DNA of 64,000 nt from Gemmatimonadetes bacterium 2013_60CM_65_52 (GTDB taxonomy: Bacteria > Gemmatimonadota > Gemmatimonadetes > Gemmatimonadales > Gemmatimonadaceae), in contig NGFI01000005.1 of NCBI GenBank assembly GCA_002215645.1, positions 860,678-924,677 of the forward strand. Direction: 5' to 3'. Below the pieces are notes generated by a model that was not told where the DNA came from, made no database searches, and saw nothing but the letters and a program-made list of their open reading frames with translations. The translations under genes were made by a program, and so were the position numbers. Positions 46,478 through 56,874 of this stretch are shown one piece after another (position 1 is the stretch's first letter; each line of letters begins with the position of its first letter).

Positions 46478-46846
46478 GCTGTCGGGGCGCGATTCGACAT
46501 GCGTCCCCTGTCCGAGAACGGCGGCCACGCTGGCAGCCCAGGCCGGATGACTCGAGCGATCGAGTACCAAAGTGGAATCCCGCAATGGTCCACTCGCGCC
46601 GGTCTCCACCACGTCGAACCCGTGGTTCCGCAGCACTCGGGCAGCACGGCGAGCAAGTCCACGCACCTTCGTGGTGTTCACGACCGCCACCCGCACGCGC
46701 ACGCCGGCGGGCGGACGAAGTCCTTCGGGCAAGGTCGCCGCGGCAGCGGGAGACGCGGCGCCGCGGCGCGCATGAATGGCCCACGCCGCGCCGAGAAGCA
46801 CGAGAAACACCAGCAGCGCGAGCACGAGCCTGAGGCCGCGCGTCAT
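46406..46846 (-). CDS. LytR C-terminal domain membrane protein
   Basis: 146 residues. One N-terminal TM (LVLALLVFLVLLGAAWAIHA) and an extracytoplasmic LytR_C domain: VRVAVVNTTKVRGLARRAARVLRNHGFDVVETG, LVLDRSSHPAWAASVAAVLG and RYLDITVLLG. The domain occurs in cell-envelope proteins but has no proven activity. Start ATG 46844-46846 overlaps the yqeK stop by ATGA. It is the last gene of the long fol/trp transcription unit. Confidence 0.8.
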   Translation of the reverse strand: MTRGLRLVLALLVFLVLLGAAWAIHARRGAASPAAAATLPEGLRPPAGVRVRVAVVNTTKVRGLARRAARVLRNHGFDVVETGASGPLRDSTLVLDRSSHPAWAASVAAVLGQGTHVESRPDSSRYLDITVLLGRAWRPPAEPLDP

Positions 46847-47379
46847 CGCACCGCATTCCAGAGCTGTGTGGTCTCGGGATAGAGCTGCATTCCTTCGCGG
46901 AGGGACCACTCGAGCCGAGCTCGCACGACCTGTCGAAAGGCGGCATCGAAATCGTCGGGGACGCGCGCAGCGAGATATGCGCGATCGGCGCGCGAGAACT
47001 TGCGTCCGGGATCGAGATAGTCCGCCATATAGAGCGCGCGACCTACGCGGCCCCACTCGGGAGATCCGACCGTGTGATACCGAACCGCCTCGAGCAGATC
47101 GCGGCGCGACTCTCCGTCCCGCTCGAGGCGAACGGCGGCAGCGGGACCGTGAAGCATCTCGAGCGTGAAGCCGGGTATGTTGCCGGCCAGTTCACGCAGC
47201 ATGCGGTCCGGCGCGTCGCGCAGCGCATCGTGCAACCGTCCCGCATCGTGCCATGCGCGCGACTCGTCGTGGTCGAGCGCCATGCGCACCGCCCATTCGT
47301 CGAGCAACGCGGTGACGCGGGTGATGTGCGCCAGCCGCTTCTCGCTCACGAGCGCCCAGGCCGGGAGCTCGAGGTTCAT
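46843..47379 (-). CDS. HD-domain protein YqeK-like (Ap4A hydrolase family)
   Basis: 178 residues. HD-domain ligands: an early histidine near AHITRV, then HDAGRLHDALRD, LHGPAAA, YHTVGSPEWGRVGRALYMADYLDPGRKF. The YMADYLDPGR signature fits the YqeK family, whose members hydrolyse diadenosine tetraphosphate. Start ATG 47377-47379 gives an ATGA overlap with folK; a longer open frame upstream does not look coding. Unlike usual, no nadD neighbour is present. Confidence 0.85.
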   Translation of the reverse strand: MNLELPAWALVSEKRLAHITRVTALLDEWAVRMALDHDESRAWHDAGRLHDALRDAPDRMLRELAGNIPGFTLEMLHGPAAAVRLERDGESRRDLLEAVRYHTVGSPEWGRVGRALYMADYLDPGRKFSRADRAYLAARVPDDFDAAFRQVVRARLEWSLREGMQLYPETTQLWNAVR

Positions 47380-47798
47380 GCTGCAGCGCCTCCGTGGCGC
47401 TCGAGTGCGCGGACCTGCCGCTGCCAGAAACCGCGGTCCTTCAATCCAGGATGTGGAAGGGTCAGCCGCGGAGTCTTCATTCGAACGTCGCCAAACCGCA
47501 CGATGTCGAGATCGATTGTTCGCGGACTCCATCGAACGCCACGCACACGGCCGAGTGCCAGCTCGATCCGGTGCAGACGCGCCAACAGCACGACCGGCGC
47601 TTCGCGCGTCGCCAGAAGAACCATCTGATTCAGGTACGGCGCCTGCGGTGCTCCGCCGAGCGGCGCGGTCTCCTCGACGCGTGTCGCGCCCACGATCCTG
47701 ACGTTGGAGCACGCACCAAGGAGGGCTCGGGCGCTCGCGAGGAAGCCCTCGCGGTCACCGACATTCGAGCCGAGCGCGACGAGAACGCGTTCACCCAC
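47376..47798 (-). CDS. folK: 2-amino-4-hydroxy-6-hydroxymethyldihydropteridine pyrophosphokinase
   Basis: Folate-pathway kinase transferring pyrophosphate to hydroxymethyl-dihydropterin. About 140 residues from the GTG at 47796-47798, which puts VLVALGSNVGDREGFL right at the N terminus as usual and leaves an 8-nt overlap with folB; an ATG 27 nt upstream is an alternative. The conserved VRWSPRTIDLDIVRFG and LPHPGLKDRGF (PHP loop) are present. Paired with folB. Confidence 0.93.
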   Translation of the reverse strand: MGERVLVALGSNVGDREGFLASARALLGACSNVRIVGATRVEETAPLGGAPQAPYLNQMVLLATREAPVVLLARLHRIELALGRVRGVRWSPRTIDLDIVRFGDVRMKTPRLTLPHPGLKDRGFWQRQVRALERHGGAAA

Positions 47799-48156
47799 GA
47801 GAGCGCTCGACAGCAACGTGCGCATACGCGAGCGGCCCGGCAAGCGCGACGTTGGGCTTCCGGATCACGATCCGGCACCAGCACACCCCCTCGATGTCCA
47901 ATGCGCGCCGCGCGAGCGCCTCCGCGAGCGGCTCGAGATACGTTCGCTCGCCCGCGTCCAGTGTCTCACTCACCGCGCTGTAGAGCGATCGGTAGTCGAC
48001 GACCGGCTCTCGCGACGCGTGTCGCACGACGAGATCGATCTCCAGCGGCTGGGGAAGCTCGCGTTCGTGCGGCAGAACGCCGACGCGCACGTGAAAGCGC
48101 ATTCCCATGAGGGCGATCTCGGTCAAATCCGCTAGCGGTGACGGCACGTCGCGCAT
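47791..48156 (-). CDS. folB: dihydroneopterin aldolase
   Basis: 121 residues from the ATG at 48154-48156. MGMRFHVRVGVLPHERELPQPLEIDLVV holds the usual G-x-x-x-E/H-E-R segment and VVDYRSLYSAVSETL the substrate-binding YxxL region; the catalytic lysine lies in CRIVIRKPNVAL. It overlaps folK. The gene is 27 nt downstream of the chemoreceptor-like gene. Confidence 0.9.
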   Translation of the reverse strand: MRDVPSPLADLTEIALMGMRFHVRVGVLPHERELPQPLEIDLVVRHASREPVVDYRSLYSAVSETLDAGERTYLEPLAEALARRALDIEGVCWCRIVIRKPNVALAGPLAYAHVAVERSRG

Positions 48157-48183
48157 GCTATCCGGGCGCCTTCGCGGGGTCAA

Positions 48184-50262
48184 TCAGGCGGCGTTCGTGA
48201 TACGTCGCGTCAGCTCACCGAGGTAGGTGGCCACGTTGCGGAGCTCCTGTGTGGCACCCTCGAGCTCGCGGAGTGCGTCCGCCTGCTCCCGCGCGGTGGC
48301 GGTGACCTGCTCCGCGCCGTCGCGGTTGCGCCCCGAAATGCTCGCGATACGTCGCACCCGCTCGCTGAGCCGCGCGAAGGCAAGCTCCTGCTCGCGCGAC
48401 GTGAGGGCGATGCGCTGCGCTCCCGTCGCGGCGCTCTCCGTTGCCTCGACGATGAGATCGAGGGCGTGGCGCGCCTGCTCCGAGAGCGTGCCCACGTCCT
48501 GCACGATGGCTTCGCCGCGGGACATCTGAAACGCGACGCGGCGCATCTGCTCCTCGAAGGCGACGACGATGTCGCCGGCCTGGTCGGACGCGCGGCCGCT
48601 CTGCTCGGCCAGCTTGCGCACCTCTTCGGCCACGACGGCAAAGCCCTGTCCCTGCACACCCGCGCGCGCCGCTTCGATGGCCGCGTTGAGAGCCAGCAGG
48701 TTCGTCTGATCCGCGAGCTCGCGAATGACGGCAATGAACTCGGTGATGCGTCGCACGCTCGACGCGAGGGCCTCGATCTGCGCGCCACTCTCGCCAACGA
48801 ACGTCTTGGCGCCGATCAAGCGCTCGATGGCCGTGGCGATGGTGTGGCGGTGCTCGGTGGCGATCTCGGTGGCGCGCTGACTGGCTTCCGCCGCCGCGCC
48901 GCCGTCACGCACCACGTCCAGCGTGGCGGCATGGAGGCTGGTCGTCACCTCGATGGAGCGCCCCACCTGCTCTCCCTCCTCCGCGATGCCGCGACTGATT
49001 TCGGCGATGGTGCGCGCCACGGACTCGCCACCGCCGCGGAGGGCTCTGGCGGATGCCGTGAGCGTCTCGAGCTGGCTGCTCACTCGGGTCATCGCCTCGA
49101 GCAGCGGCCGCCGCAGATCGTAAATGTGCATCGTCGTCGCCAGCTGACTCGCGAAACGACGCATGAGCGACACTTCCTTGTCGCTGTACGCATCGGGCTT
49201 GTGATGCTCGAGCTCGAGCATGCCGACGAGTCGGTCACCGAAGCGGAGGGGGAGCACGAGGATGCTCCGCGTGTCCGATCGGCCAGGAAGGATGCGGTCA
49301 TCGCGGAGCACGTCGTTGACGCGAACGACGTCTCCCGTCCGGAGGCTTTCTCTACGGAGCTCGGCGAGCGTGGCGTCGGGCTCGCGCGGCGACGCGAAAT
49401 ATCCCTCGTTGCCGCGGAACACGTGCATCAGCTGCCCATCGTCCATGCGGCCGATCCGGAAATCGCTCCAATCCACGAGCCGGTGTGCCAGGGCCTCGAT
49501 GCGGCGGAAGGCGTCGGAGATGTCTCCCGTCGAGGAGACGATCTGCTCCATGGCGAGAATCTTGTTCGACTCCTCGGCGGAAATGGACTCCTCGAGAATC
49601 CGCTTGACGAGCAGCCCGATGCCGCCGAGCACCACGCCGACGATGACCCAGCCGACGGGATTGAGGTTGGCCACCGCCAGAATGATGATCGACACGGCGA
49701 TCGTCGACGCACCGAAGCCGATGACCTCGTAGCGGAGAATGAGCGACTTCTCTTCGTCCAGCAGCTTGTCGCGCAGCAGCAGCGTGAAGTACAGCAGGAG
49801 GCGACTGACCAGGAAATACGCGAAGAGCAGCAGCGCGAGCGCGGGAAGCGACTCCGCGCTGAATCGCGTCACGTCGGCGCCAACGGAGACAGAGGCCCAG
49901 GCGAACACACCGTACGCCGACAACAGCGCGATTACGTCGCGGCCAGCGTTGATCCAGGCGATCTCCGCGCCCTTGCGCAGCGGCACCGCGTCCGCGACGA
50001 ACACACCGATCCACACGCCCAGCGCGCTCGCGGACCCTCCGGCCAGAAGGGCGCCGGAAACGGCCGGAATGAGCATGAGGTTGAGCGCACCGTACTTCGT
50101 GAGCGGGATCTGGTGAATCCGCACGAAAAACGCCGCGACGGCGATGACGAGAATCGTCAGCGGTTGGGCGCGCCAGTGCGGATCGAGCAGGAGGGCCGCG
50201 ATGAGGATCGCAAGGCCGGTCGCCCCGACGGCACGAGCGTACGCCGTGAGGAACGTGCGCAT
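48184..50262 (-). CDS. multi-TM GAF methyl-accepting chemotaxis-type receptor
   Basis: 692 residues. Residues 5-235 form about eight hydrophobic helices (e.g. [67 protein letters not shown]). A GAF domain (about 255-400) follows, with [23 protein letters not shown]. The C-terminal signalling domain carries the receptor tip [45 protein letters not shown]. There is no periplasmic sensor loop of size and no HAMP motif seen. No che genes lie in the window. It starts 1 nt after trpA stops. Confidence 0.85.
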   Translation of the reverse strand: MRTFLTAYARAVGATGLAILIAALLLDPHWRAQPLTILVIAVAAFFVRIHQIPLTKYGALNLMLIPAVSGALLAGGSASALGVWIGVFVADAVPLRKGAEIAWINAGRDVIALLSAYGVFAWASVSVGADVTRFSAESLPALALLLFAYFLVSRLLLYFTLLLRDKLLDEEKSLILRYEVIGFGASTIAVSIIILAVANLNPVGWVIVGVVLGGIGLLVKRILEESISAEESNKILAMEQIVSSTGDISDAFRRIEALAHRLVDWSDFRIGRMDDGQLMHVFRGNEGYFASPREPDATLAELRRESLRTGDVVRVNDVLRDDRILPGRSDTRSILVLPLRFGDRLVGMLELEHHKPDAYSDKEVSLMRRFASQLATTMHIYDLRRPLLEAMTRVSSQLETLTASARALRGGGESVARTIAEISRGIAEEGEQVGRSIEVTTSLHAATLDVVRDGGAAAEASQRATEIATEHRHTIATAIERLIGAKTFVGESGAQIEALASSVRRITEFIAVIRELADQTNLLALNAAIEAARAGVQGQGFAVVAEEVRKLAEQSGRASDQAGDIVVAFEEQMRRVAFQMSRGEAIVQDVGTLSEQARHALDLIVEATESAATGAQRIALTSREQELAFARLSERVRRIASISGRNRDGAEQVTATAREQADALRELEGATQELRNVATYLGELTRRITNAA

Positions 50263-50263
50263 G

Positions 50264-51064
50264 TCAGGAGCCGTCGATGCCGAGGCGCAAAGACTTCGCG
50301 AGCGCGATCGCGTCCGCAACGCTTCGGTCCGCCGCGCGAACGATGGCGCTGCCGACGACGACCCCGTCCGCCAACTGCGCCGCCGCGCGGGCATGCTCCG
50401 GGCGGGAGATGCCGAAGCCGACGCACACGGGCAACGTCGTCGCCGCCCTCAGCCGCGCAGCGGTTCTCGGCAGCTCCGGCGACAGAGTGGCCTGCTCGCC
50501 GGTGACACCGAGGCGGCTGATGAGATAGACGAATCCGCGGCCAGTGCGCGCGATCTGCGCCATCCGCTCGGCAGGTGTCGTGGGCGCGACCAGACGAATG
50601 AACGCCAGCGGGCTCTCGGCAAACCACCGTTCGCGCTCGGGGTCGGCGCCGAGCGGCAGGTCGGTGACGAGCACTCCGTGAGCGCCTGCGGCCGCGGCGC
50701 GCTCGAGGACGTCGTCGCCGCCGCGAAGCAGTGGATTCAGATAGCTGAACAACACGACCGGCACCGTGAGCGCGGCGCGGGAGATGATTTCCAGGACGTC
50801 GTCCAGCCGAACCCCATGCTCCAGGGCGCGCTGGGAGCTGGCCTGAATCACCGCGCCGTCGGCCAGGGGGTCCGAGAATGGCACGCCGACCTCGATGACG
50901 TCGGCTCCCGCGTCCTCGAGCCCCTGTAGGAGCTCGACGCTGCGGTTGGGATCCGGATGTCCCGCGGTGACGTACGGAACGAAGGCCTTGCGCGACACCT
51001 CGCGTAACGAGGCGAAGCGGGCCGCGATGGGGTCAGACGAAATAGTCGCCAGTCCGGATGCCAT
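50264..51064 (-). CDS. trpA: tryptophan synthase alpha subunit
   Basis: 266 residues, TIM barrel cleaving indole-3-glycerol phosphate. [48 protein letters not shown] (with catalytic Glu and Asp), [21 protein letters not shown] and [11 protein letters not shown] are family signatures. It is separated from trpB by two unrelated genes encoding HD-GYP and HEAT proteins; its start overlaps the end of the HD-GYP gene by 32 nt. Confidence 0.95.
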   Translation of the reverse strand: MASGLATISSDPIAARFASLREVSRKAFVPYVTAGHPDPNRSVELLQGLEDAGADVIEVGVPFSDPLADGAVIQASSQRALEHGVRLDDVLEIISRAALTVPVVLFSYLNPLLRGGDDVLERAAAAGAHGVLVTDLPLGADPERERWFAESPLAFIRLVAPTTPAERMAQIARTGRGFVYLISRLGVTGEQATLSPELPRTAARLRAATTLPVCVGFGISRPEHARAAAQLADGVVVGSAIVRAADRSVADAIALAKSLRLGIDGS

Positions 51065-52535
51065 ACCGCTCTGGATTCTCGGTCTTGATGATGGTGCGCA
51101 GATAGACGCCGTCGCGGTTCTGCTCCGCCAGGTCGAATAGGGTACCCGGATGTACGAGGTTGCCCTGCTCGTCGCTGATGATGCGGACCACCGGACGCGA
51201 GAGCATTTCGGGCACCGGATTCACCGCGTGGACGATGCCCAGCTCGAACGTGTCGAGGATGACGAGCGTGCCGACCGGATAGATGCCGGTAAGGTTGATG
51301 AACGCTTTCACCACCACGGGGTCCATGCCGCGGCGCGGGTTGTCGCGCATCTCCTGCATCACCTGTGCAGGCGTGAGCGGCACCGTCTGGTACGCGCGCC
51401 GCGATGTCGCGGCATCGAATCCGTCCGCCACCGCGACGACCTTGCTGAACATGCTCAGCGAGCGGTCGCGAATGGGGCGCGGATAGCCCGAGAGATCGAT
51501 CTTCATGTGATGCTCGTGCGCCACGATCATCGCGCGGTAGGGTAGGTCCTGCTGACCCTTGAGCTGGAAGAGCGACAGCGCGCCCATCCACGGATGCGCG
51601 GCGATGAGACGCCACTCGTCGTCGCTCAGCCCCGACGACTTGTTCAGGATGTCCGAGGGAACGCGCGACTTGCCAATGTCATGGAACAGCGCCGCCATGC
51701 CGAGGTCGTACAACTGCACCTTGCCGAGTCCGAGGCGCTTTCCGAGCGCCACGGCGAAGATGCAGACATTGACGCTGTGGGTGAACGTGTACTCGTCGTA
51801 ATCACGGATCGTGGTGAGGCCGATCAGCGACGTCTCCTCATTGAGGATCTGGTCCACGATCCCCTGTACCACGCGCTTGATCTTCTTGATGTTCGGGCTG
51901 CGCCCCATGCGGACGGACGTCATGAGGTCGCGGGTCACGGCCACCGACTGCGCGTACGTCTTTTTCGCGACCTCCTTGCTCTTCTCCCGCTCGTGCTCGT
52001 CGGCCGGCTGGGCCATCGGCTCGCCGATCTCGAACACGGTGAGCTCCTGCTGCGTGAGCTTGCCGGACAGCTGCTCGAACCGGGCAGCAGGCGGCTCGGT
52101 CGACGGTGAGCTCAGCAACGCGAGAAAGCGCTGCCATTCCTTTGCGCTGGGCGCGTGGTGCAGCTGTAGGGAGCCGATGCCCACGGCGCGGAAGACCGAA
52201 AGCAGGTGGCTGAAGCTTGCATAGTTGTCGAGATCGAGGCGCAGCCGTACGGTGTTGATGAACACGAACTCGCCCGAGACACGCATCTCGACCTCGTGCT
52301 CGTGGCCGATGAGATCGTCCGCGAGCTGTGTCAGCTCCGCGACCGCGTTCTGCACCGCCGCGTTCTCGAGCGGATACAGGCGAATCGCGCGCAACGCCGC
52401 GTAGACGGCCAGAATGAGCGTCTTGCCGGAGCGCCGGATGTACGCGTCTCCGCCGACTTCTACGGATGTGCCGGTACCCGGCGTCTGCCGTACGCCCGCG
52501 GGTGGTGTCGTGACATTGTGGCGCGGCGTCGTCAT
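51033..52535 (-). CDS. HD-GYP-type phosphohydrolase with unusual N-terminal domain, inside the trp cluster
   Basis: 500 residues. Residues 38-141 form a domain (LYPLENAAVQNAVAELTQL, VEMRVSGEFVFINTVRLRL, FSHLLSVFRAVGIGSLQLHH) that resembles the N terminus of the neighbouring HEAT protein. The HD-GYP region has H253, HDIGK at 285-289 and HHMKIDLSGYP at 342-352. The canonical motif is HHExxDGxGYP, so E is M344 and the G after D is L348. HD-GYP proteins hydrolyse cyclic-di-GMP, but the altered motif makes activity uncertain. Start ATG 52533-52535 overlaps the HEAT gene stop by ATGA. Confidence 0.85.
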   Translation of the reverse strand: MTTPRHNVTTPPAGVRQTPGTGTSVEVGGDAYIRRSGKTLILAVYAALRAIRLYPLENAAVQNAVAELTQLADDLIGHEHEVEMRVSGEFVFINTVRLRLDLDNYASFSHLLSVFRAVGIGSLQLHHAPSAKEWQRFLALLSSPSTEPPAARFEQLSGKLTQQELTVFEIGEPMAQPADEHEREKSKEVAKKTYAQSVAVTRDLMTSVRMGRSPNIKKIKRVVQGIVDQILNEETSLIGLTTIRDYDEYTFTHSVNVCIFAVALGKRLGLGKVQLYDLGMAALFHDIGKSRVPSDILNKSSGLSDDEWRLIAAHPWMGALSLFQLKGQQDLPYRAMIVAHEHHMKIDLSGYPRPIRDRSLSMFSKVVAVADGFDAATSRRAYQTVPLTPAQVMQEMRDNPRRGMDPVVVKAFINLTGIYPVGTLVILDTFELGIVHAVNPVPEMLSRPVVRIISDEQGNLVHPGTLFDLAEQNRDGVYLRTIIKTENPERYGIRTGDYFV

Positions 52536-54232
52536 ATGGTCGTCTGCCGGAGCGCCTTGGCCACCGCGTTGCGCACGACGACGTCCTTCTCGTTCGCGGA
52601 TTTGCGTAGCGAGTCCTGCGCATTGGCGCTCTTGATGCGTCCCAACGCCACCGCCGCGCAGGCGCGAAGCTCCGCATCCTCGCGGCGTCCGAACATCGAC
52701 TTGCCATTCAGCATGTTGTCGAGCGCGGGCACGCCCGCGTCTCCACACAGCGTGCCGTACGCCTCGAACACCGCCATCTTCTCCGTCAGGTCGGCGTCGC
52801 GAATGGCCTTGCCCTTCACGATCCCCTCGAGCCGCGACAGGACGGGGCGGTAGGCGCGATTCATGAGAACGCGAATGGTGGCGACGCGCACATCGCGCTC
52901 CGGATCATCGACGGAGCGCTCCAGCGCCTGGAGTGCGCCCGGCGAACCGATCTCGTTGAGCGCCTGTACGGCTGCCAGGCGCAGCTCCGACGTGCCATCG
53001 GCGAGCACCTTCGCAATCGGCGTCACGGCCGCTGGTGTCTGGAGCGCGCCGGCCCGACGAATGGCCTCGAGGACCACGTGCGGCGTCGACGAGGCCACCA
53101 GCTTCACCAGCTCCGCCGTGTTCTGCGAGGCAAGCCGCGACGCCGCCTGCTCCAGCATTGGCCGCAGCCGGGGGTTCTGCAGCCGGCCGAGCCAGTCGAG
53201 CACCGTCCCGAGTGCCGCGCCGCGAAGCTGCTCGAACAGCTCGAGCACCTCCTCCTGTGCGGGCATCTGCTCCGCCTCGTCGAGCGATTGCAGCAACTGC
53301 CCCAGTGGCTCCGGGGCGCTCAAGCGCGCCGGAATCTGCGAGAGTGTATCGCGATGCTCCACATGCAGCTCCGTGGCGCGCTGCGCGGCCACGAGCGATT
53401 CGCGCACGAGGTGGGCGACGTTGTGGAACTGCCCTGCCGACAGCATGTGGATCATCAGGTTGTCGAGGACCTCGCCGATCTCCGTGCGCACCTCGGCGGA
53501 CGTCTGCTGCTCGAAGATGTCCAGCAGAATGCTGATGACATTCTGGCGCAGGTCGATCTGGTACTCGCGCTTGATCTCGTTCTGGAGGTACTCGATCTCG
53601 CGCTCGTCGAGGAAATACAGCGTCCCGTCGAAGTCGGCCATGTTCACGACGCCGCGCGACGATTGCGACTCCTCCTCCATCTCCTCCCGCGGCTCCGGGT
53701 GCGATTCGGCAACCGCCTCGCCGCCTTCCGCCAGCGGCACCACGGCGTCGACGGTGACGTCCACGTACCGATAGCGGAGAAACGCGAAGTCCCCCTGCCA
53801 GAGCAACGTGAGCAGATCGTCTTCGTCCGGACTCGCCTTGCGCACGCGCTGAAGAATGCCGAGCAGGCGGTCGAGCTCCTCCGTCTCGAAGCCGCGCACC
53901 ATGCGGATCTCGCGCACCCCGTCCTTGTAGAAGAGCCACGGCAGGCTGTCGCTGCTTCGCGTGTTCTCCTCGAGGACGGTGTCGCCCTCCCACTTCACCT
54001 GATGCTCGGTGAACGCGAGGGGCAGCTCGTCATACGTCTCCCAGATCGGCACGAATGCCGCGCGCAATGCGTCGTGCGCGCTCTTGTAGATGGGGTTGTT
54101 CGGGAGATAGAGCTGATGCGCGCGCGCCGCCTTGCCGAACAACCGCAGCATCTCTTCGACGCGCTCGCGCTCGAGCGGCGCCGCTGCGCGCTCCATCTCT
54201 CTCGTCGCGAGTTGGGGCGGCGTATTCGTCAC
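52532..54232 (-). CDS. HEAT-repeat protein, inside the trp cluster
   Basis: 566 residues. Residues 25-130 ([71 protein letters not shown]) match the N-terminal domain of the HD-GYP protein. An acidic linker follows near 190-205, then helical repeats to the C terminus, clearest as HEAT/armadillo units at 390-560 ([69 protein letters not shown]). No catalytic motif is seen; a scaffold role is likely. The GTG start overlaps the trpB stop by GTGA. Confidence 0.82.
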   Translation of the reverse strand: MTNTPPQLATREMERAAAPLERERVEEMLRLFGKAARAHQLYLPNNPIYKSAHDALRAAFVPIWETYDELPLAFTEHQVKWEGDTVLEENTRSSDSLPWLFYKDGVREIRMVRGFETEELDRLLGILQRVRKASPDEDDLLTLLWQGDFAFLRYRYVDVTVDAVVPLAEGGEAVAESHPEPREEMEEESQSSRGVVNMADFDGTLYFLDEREIEYLQNEIKREYQIDLRQNVISILLDIFEQQTSAEVRTEIGEVLDNLMIHMLSAGQFHNVAHLVRESLVAAQRATELHVEHRDTLSQIPARLSAPEPLGQLLQSLDEAEQMPAQEEVLELFEQLRGAALGTVLDWLGRLQNPRLRPMLEQAASRLASQNTAELVKLVASSTPHVVLEAIRRAGALQTPAAVTPIAKVLADGTSELRLAAVQALNEIGSPGALQALERSVDDPERDVRVATIRVLMNRAYRPVLSRLEGIVKGKAIRDADLTEKMAVFEAYGTLCGDAGVPALDNMLNGKSMFGRREDAELRACAAVALGRIKSANAQDSLRKSANEKDVVVRNAVAKALRQTTI

Positions 54233-55419
54233 GCGTCCAAGATACCCATTTCCATCACTTGCGCCACATCCTTGTCGCCGCGCCCACTAACGCACAGCAA
54301 CACCACGTCGGTGGCGCTCCACCGGCCACGTTCCCGCGTCATCCAGGCCACCGCGTGGGCGCTCTCGAGCGCGGGAATGATCCCCTCCAACCGGCTTAAC
54401 GTGCGAAAGCCCTCGAGTGCCTCCGCGTCGGTAACGGCGACATACGTCGCGCGCCCGCTCTCCTTAAGAAACGAATGCTCGGGCCCCACGCCGGGATAGT
54501 CGAGACCGGCGGAGATGGAATGCGCGGGATGCACCTGACCGGCGGCGTCCTGAAGGAGATAGCTCAGCGCGCCGTGCAGGACACCGGGCGTTCCCCGCAT
54601 AAGGGACGCCGAGTGGCGCTCCGAATCGAGCCCTTCGCCCGCGGCCTCGACGCCGACCAGCTCCACGTCCGCATCTTCGACGAACGCGTGAAAGATGCCC
54701 ATGGCATTCGAGCCTCCGCCCACGCACGCCACCACGGTCCGTGGCAGGCCATCCGTCCGCTCCACCACCTGCTGGCGCGCCTCGACGCCGATGACGGCCT
54801 GAAAGTCTCGCACCATTCTCGGATACGGCGCCGGTCCGACGACGGATCCAATGATGTAATGCGTGTCGGTGACGTTCGTCACCCAGTCCCGGATCGCTTC
54901 GCTCGTCGCATCCTTGAGCGTCCGAGTCCCGCCGGTCACGGGGACGACCGTTGCACCCATGAGACGCATCCGGAAGACGTTGAGGGACTGCCGCCGCATG
55001 TCCTCCTCGCCCATGTACACGACACAGTCGAGACCGTAGCGCGCGCAGACCGTTGCCGTGGCCACGCCGTGCTGGCCCGCGCCCGTCTCGGCGATGATGC
55101 GCCGCTTGCCCATTCGCCGCGCCAACAGCACCTGGCCGACCGTGTTGTTGATCTTGTGCGCGCCCGTGTGGTTGAGGTCCTCGCGTTTCAGCAGTACGCG
55201 AGCCCCGACGAGCTCGGAAAACCGGGGCGCTTCGCTCAGGGGCGACGGCCGGCCGACATACGTCGACAGCATCGACGAGAGATCGTTCCGGAACGAGGGG
55301 TCTGCCTGGGCTGCGGCATACGCCGCCTCCAACTCATCGAGGGCGGGAATGAGCGTCTCCGGCACGTACCGTCCGCCGAACGCACCGAACCGATCCGTCA
55401 TCTGCACCGTGGCGCTCAT
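54229..55419 (-). CDS. trpB: tryptophan synthase beta subunit
   Basis: 396 residues of the TrpB1 type. [21 protein letters not shown] opens the protein; the PLP lysine is in [38 protein letters not shown] (phosphate loop) and [15 protein letters not shown] follow. Start ATG 55417-55419 overlaps the trpF stop by ATGA. Confidence 0.97.
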   Translation of the reverse strand: MSATVQMTDRFGAFGGRYVPETLIPALDELEAAYAAAQADPSFRNDLSSMLSTYVGRPSPLSEAPRFSELVGARVLLKREDLNHTGAHKINNTVGQVLLARRMGKRRIIAETGAGQHGVATATVCARYGLDCVVYMGEEDMRRQSLNVFRMRLMGATVVPVTGGTRTLKDATSEAIRDWVTNVTDTHYIIGSVVGPAPYPRMVRDFQAVIGVEARQQVVERTDGLPRTVVACVGGGSNAMGIFHAFVEDADVELVGVEAAGEGLDSERHSASLMRGTPGVLHGALSYLLQDAAGQVHPAHSISAGLDYPGVGPEHSFLKESGRATYVAVTDAEALEGFRTLSRLEGIIPALESAHAVAWMTRERGRWSATDVVLLCVSGRGDKDVAQVMEMGILDA

Positions 55420-56063
55420 GCGTCCGTCCCCGTCGCGCGCACCGCAGAGATGAACGCGCGCACCATTCGTGAGTCCTTGATTCCCGGCGCCGACTCGACG
55501 CCGGACGATACATCCACCACCATCGGCGAAACGTAGCCGATGGCCTCGGCCACATTGTCCGGCGTCAATCCGCCAGCCAGGACAATACGATGCCGCGCCT
55601 TCATTGCGGCAAGGGACTCCGCGAGCTGCTTCCATGGAATGACCGTGCCGGTGCCGCCCAGTCGTCCCGCAACGTGCGCATCCACGAGCAGCGCGTCCGC
55701 CGCATCGGAAAGCTCATCGATGCCGTCCGGCAATGCGCCCGAAGCCGTTCGCACCACGGCCCAGATCTCCAGGCCGGTCATCGCTCGCAGTCCGGCAATT
55801 CGCTCGGGGCTCCCGCCGTCGTGCAGTTGCAACACGTCGAGGCCGACCAGCTCCGCAACGGAGGCGATCTGCGCGTCATCTCGTCCAGCGAAGACGCCGA
55901 CCTTCCGTGCCCGCCGCCCCGAGAGGGTGGCGCGCGCGTCGAGGGGTGAACGCTCTCGCGGACCGCCGGCGAAGATGACCCCCAGGTACGACGCGCCTGC
56001 CGCGTCCGCGAGCTCCGCGTCCACGGACCGTGTGAGCCCGCAGATCTTCACCTCAGCGGCCAC
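55416..56063 (-). CDS. trpF: phosphoribosylanthranilate isomerase
   Basis: 215 residues from the GTG at 56061-56063, which has GGAGGG just upstream and overlaps the trpC end by 11 nt. [27 protein letters not shown] is the TrpF N-terminal signature with the catalytic cysteine; [15 protein letters not shown]...GGTGTVIPW and [15 protein letters not shown] follow; the C-terminal [14 protein letters not shown] is diagnostic. An in-frame start 18 nt upstream is possible. Confidence 0.94.
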   Translation of the reverse strand: MAAEVKICGLTRSVDAELADAAGASYLGVIFAGGPRERSPLDARATLSGRRARKVGVFAGRDDAQIASVAELVGLDVLQLHDGGSPERIAGLRAMTGLEIWAVVRTASGALPDGIDELSDAADALLVDAHVAGRLGGTGTVIPWKQLAESLAAMKARHRIVLAGGLTPDNVAEAIGYVSPMVVDVSSGVESAPGIKDSRMVRAFISAVRATGTDA

Positions 56064-56874
56064 GCTCCCTCCGTGTGACACCCGTCAGGGCGCGCGTTGC
56101 CTGCGCGACATCCACCGCCCCCGACAGTGATGAGCCGACCAGCACCGCATCCGCGCCAACCGCAGCATACCGCTCGACGTCCGGCCGCGAGACGATGCCA
56201 CTCTCCGCAACCGCAATCACGCCAGACGGTATTTGCGGAATCAACCGCTCCGCCGTGGACGGATCGATCACGAGCGACTCGAGGTTGCGGTTGTTGACGC
56301 CTATGATGGTCGCGCCGGCGTCGAGCGCCCGCGCAAGCTCTGCCTCGTCGCGTACTTCGACCAGCAGGTCGAGGCCCAGCTCTCCGCCCGCCTGCATCAT
56401 CGCAGGCAGGACTTCGGGAGACAGCGCGCGGACGATGAGCAGCGCCGCGGAAGCCCCCAGTGCACGGGCCTCGAGCAGCTGAATCGGTGCCACATGGAAG
56501 TCCTTCTTCAGGATCGGCAGCGGCACCGAGCGGCGGACGTCGAGCACGTCCTGGGGACTTCCGCCAAAGTGCGCCGGCTCTGTCAGCACACTCAGTGCAA
56601 CGGCGCCGCCCCGGAGGTACTCGGTCGCCTGGGCGAGTGCGTCGAGGCGCGGAGCGATGTCGCCGCGCGAGGGGGATCGGCGTTTGACCTCTGCGATCAG
56701 CCCGACCGCTTCTCGGCGCAACGCGTCGGCGAAGGATGGGCCAACGGTCGCATTCGCGGCGATTTGCTCGAGCTCGGCGTGACGTCCTTCGAGCTCGGCG
56801 GCGCGCGCGTGGGCCTCGCGCACGATGGTGCCGAGTGTTCCCTCTGGGCTGGTCCACTGCGAATATGCTTGCAC
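56053..56874 (-). CDS. trpC: indole-3-glycerol phosphate synthase
   Basis: 273 residues. LIAEVKRRSPSRGDIAP holds the catalytic lysine and the substrate-binding SPS; SVLTEPAHFGGS, PILKKDFHVAPIQLLEARALGASAALLIV, IGVNNRNLESLVID and AVAESGIVSRPDVERY are all typical. The start is a GTG at 56872-56874. It is the first gene of the trpC-F-B-HEAT-HDGYP-A unit and is divergent from lexA. Confidence 0.95.
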   Translation of the reverse strand: MQAYSQWTSPEGTLGTIVREAHARAAELEGRHAELEQIAANATVGPSFADALRREAVGLIAEVKRRSPSRGDIAPRLDALAQATEYLRGGAVALSVLTEPAHFGGSPQDVLDVRRSVPLPILKKDFHVAPIQLLEARALGASAALLIVRALSPEVLPAMMQAGGELGLDLLVEVRDEAELARALDAGATIIGVNNRNLESLVIDPSTAERLIPQIPSGVIAVAESGIVSRPDVERYAAVGADAVLVGSSLSGAVDVAQATRALTGVTRRERGR

